A stretch of DNA of 64,000 bases from Streptomyces sp. 2131.1. GTDB taxonomy: Bacteria > Actinomycetota > Actinomycetes > Streptomycetales > Streptomycetaceae. Numbering within the stretch: the first letter of the stretch is position 1; every line of letters starts with the position of its first letter. The notes under the pieces were generated by a model. The model made no database searches, was not told the DNA's origin, and saw only the letters and a program-made list of their open reading frames with translations. The stretch lies in NCBI RefSeq assembly GCF_900105515.1, contig NZ_FNSY01000001.1, forward strand, positions 3,100,001 to 3,164,000, written 5' to 3'. The position numbers and the translations under genes were made by a program. This document shows positions 7,787-15,876 of the stretch, one piece after another.

Positions 7787-8749
7787 ATGACCTCCCTGAC
7801 CGACGCCGACGCCACCCCCGACGGCTACGGCGAGCTGCGCGCCCAGCTCGCGACCCTCACCACCGAGGCGTTCCGCCCGGAGCTCGCTGATATCGACCGG
7901 CTGGGCACCGCGGAGATAGCCCGGATCATGAACGGCGAGGACCAGACGGTCCCGGCCGCCGTCGCCGAGCGGCTCCCCCAGATCGCCGCCGCGATCGACG
8001 GGACGGCCGAGCGCATGGCCCGGGGCGGCCGGCTGATCTACGCGGGCGCGGGCACCGCGGGCCGGCTCGGCATCCTGGACGCCAGCGAGTGCCCGCCCAC
8101 CTTCAACACCGACCCGGCCGACGTGGTCGGCCTCATCGCGGGCGGCCCGTCCGCGATGGTCACCGCCGTCGAGGGCGCGGAGGACAGCAAGGAGCTGGCC
8201 GCCGCCGACCTGGAGGCGCTGAAGCTCACCGCCGACGACACGGTGGTCGGCATCTCCGCCTCCGGCCGCACGCCGTACGCGATCGGGGCCGTGGAGCACG
8301 CCCGCGCGAAGGGTGCCCTGACCCTCGGCCTGTCGTGCAACGCGGACTCCGCGCTGGGCGCCGCCGCCGAGCACCCGCTCGAGGTCGTCGTCGGCCCCGA
8401 GCTGCTGACCGGCTCCACCCGCCTCAAGGCCGGTACGGCGCAGAAGCTCGTGCTCAACATGATCTCGACGATCACGATGATCCGGCTCGGCAAGACGTAC
8501 GGGAACCTCATGGTCGACGTGCGCGCCTCCAACGAGAAGCTGCAGGCCCGCTCCCGGCGCATCGTCGCGCTGGCCACCGGCGCCTCCGACGAGGAGATCG
8601 AGACGGCGCTCGCCGCCACGGGCGGCGAGGTGAAGAACGCCATCCTGACGATCCTCGGCCAGGTCGACGGCCCCACGGCCGCCGCGCTGCTGACCGAGTC
8701 GAACGGCCACCTCCGCGCCGCGCTCGCCGCCGCCCCCCGCACCACCTGA
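7787..8749 (+). CDS. murQ: N-acetylmuramic acid 6-phosphate etherase
   Basis: A 320-residue SIS-domain lyase that cleaves the lactyl ether of MurNAc-6-phosphate to GlcNAc-6-phosphate and D-lactate in cell-wall recycling. Signature motifs are GRLIYAGAGTAGRLGILDAS, SECPPTFNTDP with the catalytic-region glutamate, and VGISASGRTPYAIGA. A C-terminal helical segment follows. Its length is normal for MurQ. It lies 82 bp after murR and 45 bp before the PTS gene in the same direction. Its product feeds NagA, encoded near 36.5-37.6 kb in this window. Confidence 0.95.
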   Translation: MTSLTDADATPDGYGELRAQLATLTTEAFRPELADIDRLGTAEIARIMNGEDQTVPAAVAERLPQIAAAIDGTAERMARGGRLIYAGAGTAGRLGILDASECPPTFNTDPADVVGLIAGGPSAMVTAVEGAEDSKELAAADLEALKLTADDTVVGISASGRTPYAIGAVEHARAKGALTLGLSCNADSALGAAAEHPLEVVVGPELLTGSTRLKAGTAQKLVLNMISTITMIRLGKTYGNLMVDVRASNEKLQARSRRIVALATGASDEEIETALAATGGEVKNAILTILGQVDGPTAAALLTESNGHLRAALAAAPRTT

Positions 8750-8794
8750 CCCACCGCACCACCCCCTCCCCCGCACAGCAAGGCACCACGCACC

Positions 8795-10315
8795 ATGGCT
8801 ACAGAAGACAAGAACCGCGCCACTGCCGCCGCGATCCTTCCGCTCGTCGGTGGCGCCGCGAACGTCAGCTCCATCGCCCACTGCATGACCCGGCTCCGGC
8901 TCGGGCTGCACGACCGTTCGCTCGTCCAGGACGACGCGCTGAAGGCCGTCCCCGCGGTCATGGGCGTGGTCGAGGACGACACGTATCAGATCGTCCTCGG
9001 TCCCGGTACGGTCGCCCGCGTCACGCCGGAGTTCGAGAAGCTCGTCGAGGAGGGGAAGGCCGAGGCCCCCGCCCCGTCCGCCGCTACGTCCTCCGCCCCG
9101 CAGACCGCGGAGGAACTGGCCGCGCAGGGCGCCGAGATGAGGGCGGCCCGCAAGGCGAGGAACGCGACGCCGTTCAAGCTGTTCCTGCGCCGCATCGCGA
9201 ACATCTTCGTGCCGCTGATCCCGGCCCTGATCGGCTGCGGCATCATCGCCGGGCTCAACGGCCTGCTGGTCAACCTCGGCTGGCTGACCTCGGTCACCCC
9301 GGCGCTCGCGGCGATGGCCTCCGGCTTCATGGCGCTCATCGCGGTCTTCGTCGGCTACAACACGGCGAAGGAGTTCGGCGGCACGCCGATCCTGGGCGGT
9401 GCGGTCGCGGCGATCATCGTCTTCCCGGGCGTCGCGAACATCGAGGCGTTCGGCCAGAAGCTCTCCCCCGGCCAGGGCGGCGTCCTCGGCGCGCTGGGCG
9501 CGGCGGTGCTCGCGGTGTACGTGGAGAAGTGGTGCCGCCGCTGGGTGCCGGAGGCGCTGGACGTGCTGGTCACGCCGACGCTGACGGTCCTCGTCTCCGG
9601 CCTGGTCACGATCTTCGGCCTGATGTACGTGGCGGGCGAGGTCTCCACCGCCATCGGCGACTTCGCCGACTGGCTGCTGTCCAACGGCGGCGCGGGCGCG
9701 GGCCTGATCCTGGGCGGCTTCTTCCTCCCGCTGGTCATGCTGGGCCTGCACCAGGCGCTGATCCCGATCCACACGACGCTGATCGAGCAGCAGGGCTACA
9801 CGGTCCTGCTCCCGATCCTCGCCATGGCCGGGGCCGGCCAGGTCGGCGCGGCCATCGCGACGTACTTCCGCCTCCCGCGCAACGAGTCGATCCGCAAGAC
9901 CATCAAGTCCGCCCTCCCGGCCGGCTTCCTGGGCGTCGGTGAGCCCCTGATCTACGGCGTCTCGCTTCCCCTCGGCCGCCCGTTCGTCACGGCGTGCGTG
10001 GGCGGTGCGTTCGGCGGCGCGTTCGTCGGCTTCTTCAACCAGCTGGGCGACGCGGTCGGCTCGACCGCGATCGGCCCGTCGGGCTGGGCCCTGTTCCCGC
10101 TGCTCGACGGCAACCACGGCCTGGGCGCGACGGTCGCGATCTACGCGGGCGGCCTGGTCGTCGGCTACCTCGCGGGCTTCCTGGCCACGTACTTCTTCGG
10201 CTTCAGCAAGGAACTCCTGGCGGAGTTCAACGTGCCCCAGGAGGAGGCGGCCCCCACGGCGACCCCGGACCCGGCCCCCGCCGCAGCGACGGCGAAGGCG
10301 CCGGCGTCGGTCTGA
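8795..10315 (+). CDS. PTS transporter EIIBC, MurNAc/glucose-family
   Basis: A 506-residue phosphotransferase permease. The N-terminal EIIB domain carries the phosphorylated cysteine in SSIAHCMTRLRLGL near residue 29. A linker of about 40 residues leads to the EIIC membrane domain, which has the GEPLIYGV motif and a TAIGPSGWALFPLL segment. Import with phosphorylation of MurNAc is inferred from the MurR-MurQ context. No EIIA domain is present, so the phosphoryl group must come from a general EIIA elsewhere. The C-terminus is an Ala/Pro tail, followed by a strong terminator. Confidence 0.9.
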   Translation: MATEDKNRATAAAILPLVGGAANVSSIAHCMTRLRLGLHDRSLVQDDALKAVPAVMGVVEDDTYQIVLGPGTVARVTPEFEKLVEEGKAEAPAPSAATSSAPQTAEELAAQGAEMRAARKARNATPFKLFLRRIANIFVPLIPALIGCGIIAGLNGLLVNLGWLTSVTPALAAMASGFMALIAVFVGYNTAKEFGGTPILGGAVAAIIVFPGVANIEAFGQKLSPGQGGVLGALGAAVLAVYVEKWCRRWVPEALDVLVTPTLTVLVSGLVTIFGLMYVAGEVSTAIGDFADWLLSNGGAGAGLILGGFFLPLVMLGLHQALIPIHTTLIEQQGYTVLLPILAMAGAGQVGAAIATYFRLPRNESIRKTIKSALPAGFLGVGEPLIYGVSLPLGRPFVTACVGGAFGGAFVGFFNQLGDAVGSTAIGPSGWALFPLLDGNHGLGATVAIYAGGLVVGYLAGFLATYFFGFSKELLAEFNVPQEEAAPTATPDPAPAAATAKAPASV

Positions 10316-10986
10316 CCCGTACGGCTACGGAGCGGCGGCCACCTCCCATACCGGGGAGGGCCGCCGCTTCGGCGTATCTCTCGGACCGGGAAGCCGTCCG
10401 TGGCCAGCGTGACGTCGAAGGGCGCGGGCAACGCGAGCGGCTTGCCGAACGGCACCGCGTCCGAGTGCTTGTACGTGCCGTGCTCGCTCGGCTCCGTGAA
10501 GAGGGTGGCCATGGCCGCCCGGGTATCGAACCGGTCGATCAGCAGGTACATCGGCACACCGGCGCGGGCATGGGCGCGGTACTTCTTCGTACGGTCCTCG
10601 CGGGCGTTCCCCTTCGAGGTGATCTCCACGACGAGGAGCGCTTCGGAGGCGTCCATCGGGGCGCTGGCGTCGGGGTCGGCGGCGTCGATCAGCTCGGACG
10701 GCATGACGACGAGATCGGGAACGTAGAGCTTGTCGAGAGGCGCGACGTGCACGCCCAGCGTCTGGTACACCCCCAACTCGTCAGGCAGATTCGCGTAGAG
10801 GCGGCGCTGCACCTTGGCGGCGATCCCATGGTGATGCGCGTGCGACGGCGGCACCAAGACGATCTGCCCTTCGTCGATCTCGGCACGCCATCCCTCGGGC
10901 ACGTCCAGTTCCTACCAGGTGCGCAGGAGGTAGTCCCACTGGCGGCCTTCAGGGTCCTGCTGGCGTTCGACCATCGCAGCGGTCAT
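10165..10986 (-). pseudogene. Uma2-family (DUF820) endonuclease-like gene with in-frame amber stop
   Basis: The conserved Uma2 body is present: VPEGWRAEIDEGQIVLVPPS, YVPDLVVMPSEL, VVEITSKGN and KKYRAHARAGVPMYLLIDR, with the PD-(D/E)xK-like D...E-x-T/S-x-K pattern. The expected N-terminus starts at the ATG at 10986 and reads 24 codons to LLRTW. It then meets TAG at 10914-10912, exactly where homologues have a glutamate before ELDVPEGW. Downstream the frame also misses the usual stop and runs through the mur terminator into the antisense of EIIBC, adding about 70 low-complexity residues. A rescue start at GTG 10902 is possible, so a shortened protein cannot be excluded. Confidence 0.7.
10331..10368 (+). 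terminator. Terminator of the mur operon
   Basis: An inverted repeat pairs AGCGGCGGCC and CTCCC with GGGAG and GGCCGCCGCT around a short loop, beginning 15 bp after the EIIBC stop. It also lies inside the run-on 3' part of the leftward Uma2 gene. Confidence 0.75.
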
Positions 10987-11105
10987 CGCGGGTCCCTTCT
11001 TCCGAAGCCTGTCCGAGGAACGTAGATCGACGGTGCGGCGGCGCGGGGGCCGCTTTCCTCAGCGTCCCACGATCGTGTGAGCGACGCACCGAGCGCCGCT
11101 CACCT

Positions 11106-11918
11106 TCACTTCCCGGCAGTCGCCCCGCCCCGCGCCAACTCCAGCAGCGCCGCGTGCGTCTCGTGGTCCGCCGCGACGATCAGCCCGCCCTCGCCCTGGT
11201 CCACCGGCAGCCCGTCGATCCCCGTCACGACGCATCCGGCCGCCTCGCACAGCGCGATGCCCGCCGCGAAGTGGACGCTGTCCAGGCGCAGACCGGGCCC
11301 GCCGTCGGTGACGTACGCGGCCCGGCGCCCGGCTGCCACCCAGGCGACGGCCACCGTGCTGGAGACGACGCGCGGCCGGAACCCGGCGACGAACCCCGGG
11401 GCCGCCATGAGCGCCACCGCGCGGAAGCCGGGCGCGTGCGGGAAGGGCGGGTCCAGGTTGAGGTCGACGAGCCGGGAGCCCGCCGAGGGTATGAGCCGCT
11501 CGTCCCGCCCGTCCTCACGCCGCACCCACGCCCCCGCCCCGTCGGTCCAGAACACCTCGCCGCTGAACGGATCGGCGGAGGCAGCCGCCGCGATGCGGGA
11601 GCCGTCCCGCAGCGCGACGTTCACCGCGACGAGCATGTTGCCCACCGCGTAGTTCAACGTCCCGCACAACGGGTCGACCAGCCACCGCCGCCCCGCCCCT
11701 GCGGCCCCGGACTCCCCGCTCTCCTCCCCGGTCACCGCGTCATCGGGCCGTTCCGCGCGCAGCACCCCGAGGACGGCTTCCTCCGCCGCGATGTCGGCGG
11801 CCGTGGCGAAGTCACCCCCGCCCTTCTCGTGCCGCGTCAGCGAAGCCCCGTACATCTCCCGCACGACGGCCGCACCCGCCCGAGCGGCCCTGACGGCCAG
11901 TTCGGCGTCGCTTTCCAT
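11106..11918 (-). CDS. Inositol monophosphatase-like protein with altered metal-site motif
   Basis: A protein of about 270 residues with the IMPase/FBPase fold. GEESGESG supplies the first metal glutamate and LDSVHFAAGIALCEAAG corresponds to the C-terminal motif. The central motif, normally DPxDGTxN, reads DPLCGTLNYA, so the second metal-binding aspartate is a cysteine. The protein may therefore be weakly active, metal-altered or non-catalytic. I chose the ATG at 11918, with GGGGA eight bases upstream; in-frame ATGs at 11924 and 11933 are alternatives. It is a single gene between the Uma2 remnant and a two-gene unit. Confidence 0.75.
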   Translation of the reverse strand: MESDAELAVRAARAGAAVVREMYGASLTRHEKGGGDFATAADIAAEEAVLGVLRAERPDDAVTGEESGESGAAGAGRRWLVDPLCGTLNYAVGNMLVAVNVALRDGSRIAAAASADPFSGEVFWTDGAGAWVRREDGRDERLIPSAGSRLVDLNLDPPFPHAPGFRAVALMAAPGFVAGFRPRVVSSTVAVAWVAAGRRAAYVTDGGPGLRLDSVHFAAGIALCEAAGCVVTGIDGLPVDQGEGGLIVAADHETHAALLELARGGATAGK

Positions 11919-11979
11919 GCTCATGATCCCCATCGGGGCAGGCTAATTCCGGCCCCCGGCGTCCGGTGCCGAACGTCGC

Positions 11980-12225
11980 TCATCGCGGCAGTTGCCCTTC
12001 CCGGTTGATCTCCGTCACCCGCGCCCGCAGCACCGCTCCCGGCGGCGCCGGCCGTACGGACTCCGGTGGGCAGTCCCACACCGGCCCGCCACCCGGCGGC
12101 CGCAGCCGCACGTACGCCCCGACGCGGCCCATCACCCGGCCCACCCGTCCGTCCCGCACGTCCACGGCGAACGATCCCCGCTCCGGCGTACACCCCGCCT
12201 CCGGGCCGTCACCCCCGCCCGTCAC
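11980..12225 (-). CDS. Small conserved streptomycete protein (SH3-like)
   Basis: An 81-residue protein with the pattern VDVRDGRVGRVMGRVGAYV followed by VRLRPPGGGPVWDCPPESV. This is typical of small actinomycete proteins that accompany XRE/DUF397 loci; a beta-barrel fold is likely and no function is known. Its GTG start overlaps the stop of the upstream small gene (GTGA), so the two are translationally coupled. Confidence 0.65.
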   Translation of the reverse strand: MTGGGDGPEAGCTPERGSFAVDVRDGRVGRVMGRVGAYVRLRPPGGGPVWDCPPESVRPAPPGAVLRARVTEINREGQLPR

Positions 12226-12458
12226 GACGCCGCCGCCTTCTCGTCCAGCATCCGGCTCAGCCGCTGCGCCGCCTCCAGGTTGCAGCGCCCCAGGTCGATC
12301 AGGACCGCCGGATCGTCACCCGCGCACGAGGCCGCGTCGATCCGCAGCGACGGCAGCTTCACCCCGGCCCGCGCGAACCCTTCCCTCAGCAACGCCACCA
12401 CCTCCTCGGCCTCGCGAATCTTCGCCACCGCTGCTCTGCGCCGTTCCGTAGTCGTCAT
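12222..12458 (-). CDS. Small helical conserved protein
   Basis: A 78-residue protein starting MTTTERRRAAVAKIREAEEV, mostly alpha-helical and with no membrane segment. It is the first gene of a leftward two-gene operon, divergent from the XRE regulator. Divergent small-gene/XRE/DUF397 arrangements recur in streptomycetes. The function is unknown; it could be a partner or target of the XRE regulator. Confidence 0.6.
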   Translation of the reverse strand: MTTTERRRAAVAKIREAEEVVALLREGFARAGVKLPSLRIDAASCAGDDPAVLIDLGRCNLEAAQRLSRMLDEKAAAS

Positions 12459-12571
12459 GATCCATTCCTTCCACGCTGAGTAATGGGAATGCATACCCAG
12501 AGTGGTGATTCTCTCGCTAGCCTGGAAGAGGTTCCGACCCAACAACCACATGTGTGCGACCGGGAGTTGTC

Positions 12572-13414
12572 ATGGCGCGACCCAGAAAACTCGACCCCTC
12601 CTCCTCCCCGAGGGCCCTGCTGGGCGCCGAACTCCGCCACCGAAGAGAGCGGGCCGGCCTCTCCCAGAACGACCTGGGCAAGCCCCTCTTCCTCAGCGGT
12701 TCGTTCATCGGCCAGCTCGAATCCGGCGTACGGCGCATGCAGATGGACCAGGCGGCCGAGTTCGACAGGGCGTTGAGCGCCGAGGGCTTCTTCGTACGGA
12801 ACTGCGCGGCGCTGGGGAAGTCCAAGTACCCCGATCACTTCGCGGAGGCCGCCGAGGCGGAGGCGCGGGCGACGGAGATCAAGGAGTACGCACCGCAGCT
12901 CATCCCGGGATTGCTACAGACGGAGGCGTACGCGCGGGCGGTGTTCAGGAGTGGGCTTCCCACCGCCGCCGAAGGCGCGATTGACGATCTAGTTGCGGCT
13001 CGACTCGAACGTGCGCAGATCCTCGCGGATCCAACAGAGCCGTTGTTGTGGTTCGTGCTGGACGAGGCAGTGCTACGTAGGCAAGTGGGCACCCCGAGGA
13101 CCATGGCGGAGGCACTTCGCCACATCTCCACTCTGACCCATCGGCGCCGCATCATCATTCAGGTACTGCCGTTCGACGCGGGCGGCCACGCGGCTATGGG
13201 CGGTGGCCTCAAGCTCATGGCATTCAAGGACGCCCCACCCCTGGCCTACCTGGACGGCCTCGGAGCAGGCCAACTCCTCGACGACCCAGGAACTGTGAGG
13301 AGTTACGAACTGACCTACGATCTGGTCGTGGCCAGCGCGCTCTCACCGGCAGCGTCCCTGGCCTTGATCGAGTCGGTGGCGGAGGATTACGAGCATGAAG
13401 CGCAGGAGCACTGA
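12572..13414 (+). CDS. XRE-family regulator with DUF5753 ligand-like domain
   Basis: A 280-residue protein. An N-terminal Cro/C1-type helix-turn-helix spans roughly residues 15-75 (LGAELRHRRERAGLSQNDLG, FIGQLESGVRRM). A DUF5753 domain begins near EYAPQLIPGLLQTEAYARAV and includes RRRIIIQVLPFDAGGH. Such proteins act with DUF397 partners in developmental or secondary-metabolism control. The ATG has GGGAG six bases upstream. The 3' end overlaps the DUF397 gene by 20 bp, so the two are co-translated. Confidence 0.9.
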   Translation: MARPRKLDPSSSPRALLGAELRHRRERAGLSQNDLGKPLFLSGSFIGQLESGVRRMQMDQAAEFDRALSAEGFFVRNCAALGKSKYPDHFAEAAEAEARATEIKEYAPQLIPGLLQTEAYARAVFRSGLPTAAEGAIDDLVAARLERAQILADPTEPLLWFVLDEAVLRRQVGTPRTMAEALRHISTLTHRRRIIIQVLPFDAGGHAAMGGGLKLMAFKDAPPLAYLDGLGAGQLLDDPGTVRSYELTYDLVVASALSPAASLALIESVAEDYEHEAQEH

Positions 13415-13661
13415 CTACGACCTGTCCAAGGCCACCTGGCACAAGTCCAGCTACAGCGGGGGCGACGGCGGCAACTGCGTGGAGGTCGCCACCTGGCGCA
13501 AGTCCACCTACAGCGACGCCAGCGGCGGCAACTGCCTCGAAGTCCTCGACGGCGCCCCCGAGGTCGTCCCCGTCCGGGACTCAAAGATGACCGACGGCCC
13601 GGCCATCGTGTTCGCGGCCACCGCCTGGCACCCCTTCATCACCGACCTCAAGCAGGCCTGA
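13395..13661 (+). CDS. DUF397 protein with a duplicated motif
   Basis: An 88-residue protein. The DUF397 signature occurs twice: ATWHKSSYSGGDGGNCVEVA, then ATWRKSTYSDASGGNCLEV with the usual PVRDSK ending. Most family members have one motif in about 60-65 residues, so this is an internal tandem duplication. The gene overlaps the end of the XRE gene. In related pairs the DUF397 protein binds and modulates its XRE partner. Confidence 0.85.
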   Translation: MKRRSTDYDLSKATWHKSSYSGGDGGNCVEVATWRKSTYSDASGGNCLEVLDGAPEVVPVRDSKMTDGPAIVFAATAWHPFITDLKQA

Positions 13662-13729
13662 CACAGAGGGAGCCGGGAGCCGATACACCGAACCGCGTGG
13701 CGGGGCCGGCTTCCGGCCTGCCCCGACCC

Positions 13730-13760
13730 TTGACCTCAACCATGCTTGAGGCCAAACGAT
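13730..13760 (+). promoter_or_regulatory. SoxR/MerR-type operator-promoter
   Basis: TTGACC (13730-13735) is followed after a 19-bp spacer by AACGAT (13755-13760). The spacer contains CCTCAA-N6-TTGAGG (13734-13751). The arms and the six-base centre match the layout of the SoxR box, and the long spacer is the hallmark of MerR-family activated promoters. It is 49 bp upstream of the erythromycin-esterase-like gene. Confidence 0.7.
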
Positions 13761-13808
13761 CTCCTGAGTGGCCCGCACAAGCGGAGCTCGGAGACGAAGG
13801 GCAGGTCC

Positions 13809-14759
13809 ATGCAGACGGCTACGGAATGGATCGGGAAGAACTCCCACGCGTTCACCGCAGGCAAGCCCGACGAGCCGTTGGACGATCTGCGACCTCTCGC
13901 CCCACTGGTGCGCGACGCCAGGATCGTGGCGCTGGGGGCCGCCGCCCGGCTGACACACGAACTGTCGGAAGTCGCCCACCGCGTGGTGCGCCTGCTGGTG
14001 GAGGAGGAGGGGTTCCGGAGCATCGCCCTGGAGGGTGACGACCCCGGCCGACTCGGCCTGGACGCCTACGTCGCTACCGGCGAGGGGGACCCGCGGGCCA
14101 TGCTCGCAGAGGCACGGACGTTCTGGCAGACCGCGGAGATCCTGGAACTCATCCGCTGGATGCGGTCCTACAACAAGCGCCACCCGGAAGACCCGGTCCG
14201 TTTCGCGCAATCACCTGCTGAACCGATCCGCCACGCCTCGCCGCTCAGCGGCCTGGCCGCAGCGGAACGCACACTGGCCGACGGTGCGGCCTGGTGGCAG
14301 CAGCGCTCCGGGGACAAGGTCGTCTACTGGGGCGGCATGGCCCACACGGCCATCGGCACCCCGCGTACCGTGTCCGTCTCCTCTTCCAAGCCCCCCGAAA
14401 CGCACCGGAACATGGGTGGGTACCTGCGTGAGCGCCTGGGTCCTGACTTCCGGTCCGTCGGCCTCACCCTGGCCCACGGTTCAATCGGCCAGCCCTTGCC
14501 GACTCCGGGCCCGGGCTTCGTGGACGCCATGCTGAGCGAGGCCGCGGGGAACAGGACCGGCTACCTCCTCGACCTGAGCCTCCCGCGCCCCGAGCAGGTG
14601 CGCCGTTTTCTGGACACCTCGACTCGTACGCGGCTGATAGGCCCGTCGTACGACCCGCACGATGATGAGGGCCATCACATGTCCGGCGGGTCACTCGCAA
14701 GCTGGTTCGATGCCGTCGTCCACACCCAGAAGGTGACGCCTGCCCGCCCGCTGCCCTGA
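13809..14759 (+). CDS. Erythromycin esterase-like protein, active site degenerate
   Basis: A 316-residue protein of the erythromycin esterase superfamily. PLVRDARIVALGAAARLTHE aligns with the region that in EreA/EreB carries Gly-Glu-x-x-His. Here the Glu and first His positions are Ala and Arg, so macrolide hydrolysis by the known mechanism is unlikely. Later family blocks are present (VRLLVEEEGFRSIALEGDD, VVYWGGMAHTA). The ATG at 13809 follows GAAGGGCAGG. A SoxR/MerR-type operator precedes it, pointing to induction by redox-active or xenobiotic compounds. It is shorter than EreA/B (about 400 residues). Confidence 0.7.
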   Translation: MQTATEWIGKNSHAFTAGKPDEPLDDLRPLAPLVRDARIVALGAAARLTHELSEVAHRVVRLLVEEEGFRSIALEGDDPGRLGLDAYVATGEGDPRAMLAEARTFWQTAEILELIRWMRSYNKRHPEDPVRFAQSPAEPIRHASPLSGLAAAERTLADGAAWWQQRSGDKVVYWGGMAHTAIGTPRTVSVSSSKPPETHRNMGGYLRERLGPDFRSVGLTLAHGSIGQPLPTPGPGFVDAMLSEAAGNRTGYLLDLSLPRPEQVRRFLDTSTRTRLIGPSYDPHDDEGHHMSGGSLASWFDAVVHTQKVTPARPLP

Positions 14760-14778
14760 GGGCCGCCGGGCGGAGAGC

Positions 14779-14802
14779 GGGGAGCGCGGCCAGGCGCTCC
14801 CC
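14779..14802 (+). terminator. Probable terminator of the esterase-like gene
   Basis: GGGGAGCG and CGCTCCCC pair around an eight-base loop, 20 bp after the stop codon. Confidence 0.5.
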
Positions 14803-15030
14803 GGCGCTCAAGTCGCGAGGTCCGAGCGCTCTTTCAGCGGAATGGTTGGGAGGGGCTTGTACCCACCCGCCCACCCTCGTGACCCGCAAGGGTTCACTTT
14901 TCGCGATCGAGTTGCGACGGACCGTAGGCACGTTCTAGCTTCAGCGAGGACACAGACCTGAAGACGGCCCCCGCCGGTGCGGAAACACCGCCAGGGGCCT
15001 GACCACCTCGATCGCCCGGAGCGCGACCTC
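14803..15030. other. Intergenic region, no gene seen
   Basis: I find no convincing coding region, RNA or repeat here. A comparatively AT-richer patch around 14893-14945 may hold the promoter of the following regulator-like gene. Confidence 0.4.
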
Positions 15031-15870
15031 ATGGCTGACAGCCAGTTTAGTAGTGCACCCTCGCCCGAACACCCGATGGCGAACCCCGGTTACGGAAAGC
15101 GCTCCGCGCCCGACCAACGGCCGCATACGGGTGCGGACTTCGCCCACCTGCTCCCCCGTGACGCCGCCGTCGCCGCCTACGTCGACGGGCTGTGCGACGG
15201 GGCCGACATCTCCGTGAAGGCGCTCGCGAAGGCACTCCCGTACGGGCAGTGCGCGATCCGGACCACGCTGAACCGCCTCCAGGAGGCGGGCCACCTGCGG
15301 CGGGGCAGCGAGTGCGTGGCGAGCGGGGAGAACCTGCTGTGGGTGACGCGCACGTTCTTCTCGCGGACGGCGCGGGACAACGCGTGGTGGGCGGCGTTCA
15401 GCCGGGGCGACGTACCGAAGGAGCCCCAGCGGGCGACGCGCTCGAAGGCGTTCATTCTGCTGGCGGCTCTGGGCCGTACGGCCCCCGCCCTGTCGCTGTC
15501 GGACCGCGACTGCGTCGCCCTGGAACCCGGGGTGACCGAGTGGCTGAACCGGGGCGCCACGCCCCCGGAGATCCTCCAGGCCCTGACCACGGGCCTCCCG
15601 AGCCGCATCCACCACCCGGCCGCGTTCGTGGCCACCCGCCTCCAGAACAAGCTGCCCCCGGCCCGGGAACCGCAGACGGTTCTGCGCAGCCTGGAATGCA
15701 GCGAATGCCGGGCCCCCGGAACGGCCGACGCGCTACCGGGCGGCAAGTGTGGCCCCTGCCGGGGCAAACCCACCCGCCCCGCCCCCACGCTCCCCGCCCA
15801 ACAGGTCCGGGCCCACGCCCGAGCCGCACGAGCGGGCCTGATCCCGAAGTCGGACCGGCCGAGGCGCTGA
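15031..15870 (+). CDS. HTH/zinc-ribbon protein, probable DNA-binding regulator
   Basis: A 279-residue protein with a winged-helix-like N-terminal half (ISVKALAKALPYGQCAIRTT, LNRLQEAGHLRRG, about residues 55-90). A helical middle follows. The C-terminal zinc ribbon is made by CSEC and CGPC pairs near residues 224 and 243, and the tail is basic. Related streptomycete proteins are annotated as MarR/GntR-like or primase-like helix-turn-helix proteins without known targets. The ATG at 15031 is chosen; a GTG at 14977 would add 18 residues. Confidence 0.65.
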   Translation: MADSQFSSAPSPEHPMANPGYGKRSAPDQRPHTGADFAHLLPRDAAVAAYVDGLCDGADISVKALAKALPYGQCAIRTTLNRLQEAGHLRRGSECVASGENLLWVTRTFFSRTARDNAWWAAFSRGDVPKEPQRATRSKAFILLAALGRTAPALSLSDRDCVALEPGVTEWLNRGATPPEILQALTTGLPSRIHHPAAFVATRLQNKLPPAREPQTVLRSLECSECRAPGTADALPGGKCGPCRGKPTRPAPTLPAQQVRAHARAARAGLIPKSDRPRR

Positions 15871-15876
15871 AGGGCT

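Noticed and set aside
7607..10117. 836-codon open frame opposite murQ and EIIBC
   Set aside because: It is antisense to two clear enzymes and rich in Arg/Gly/Asp, as expected from the GC-rich shadow frame.
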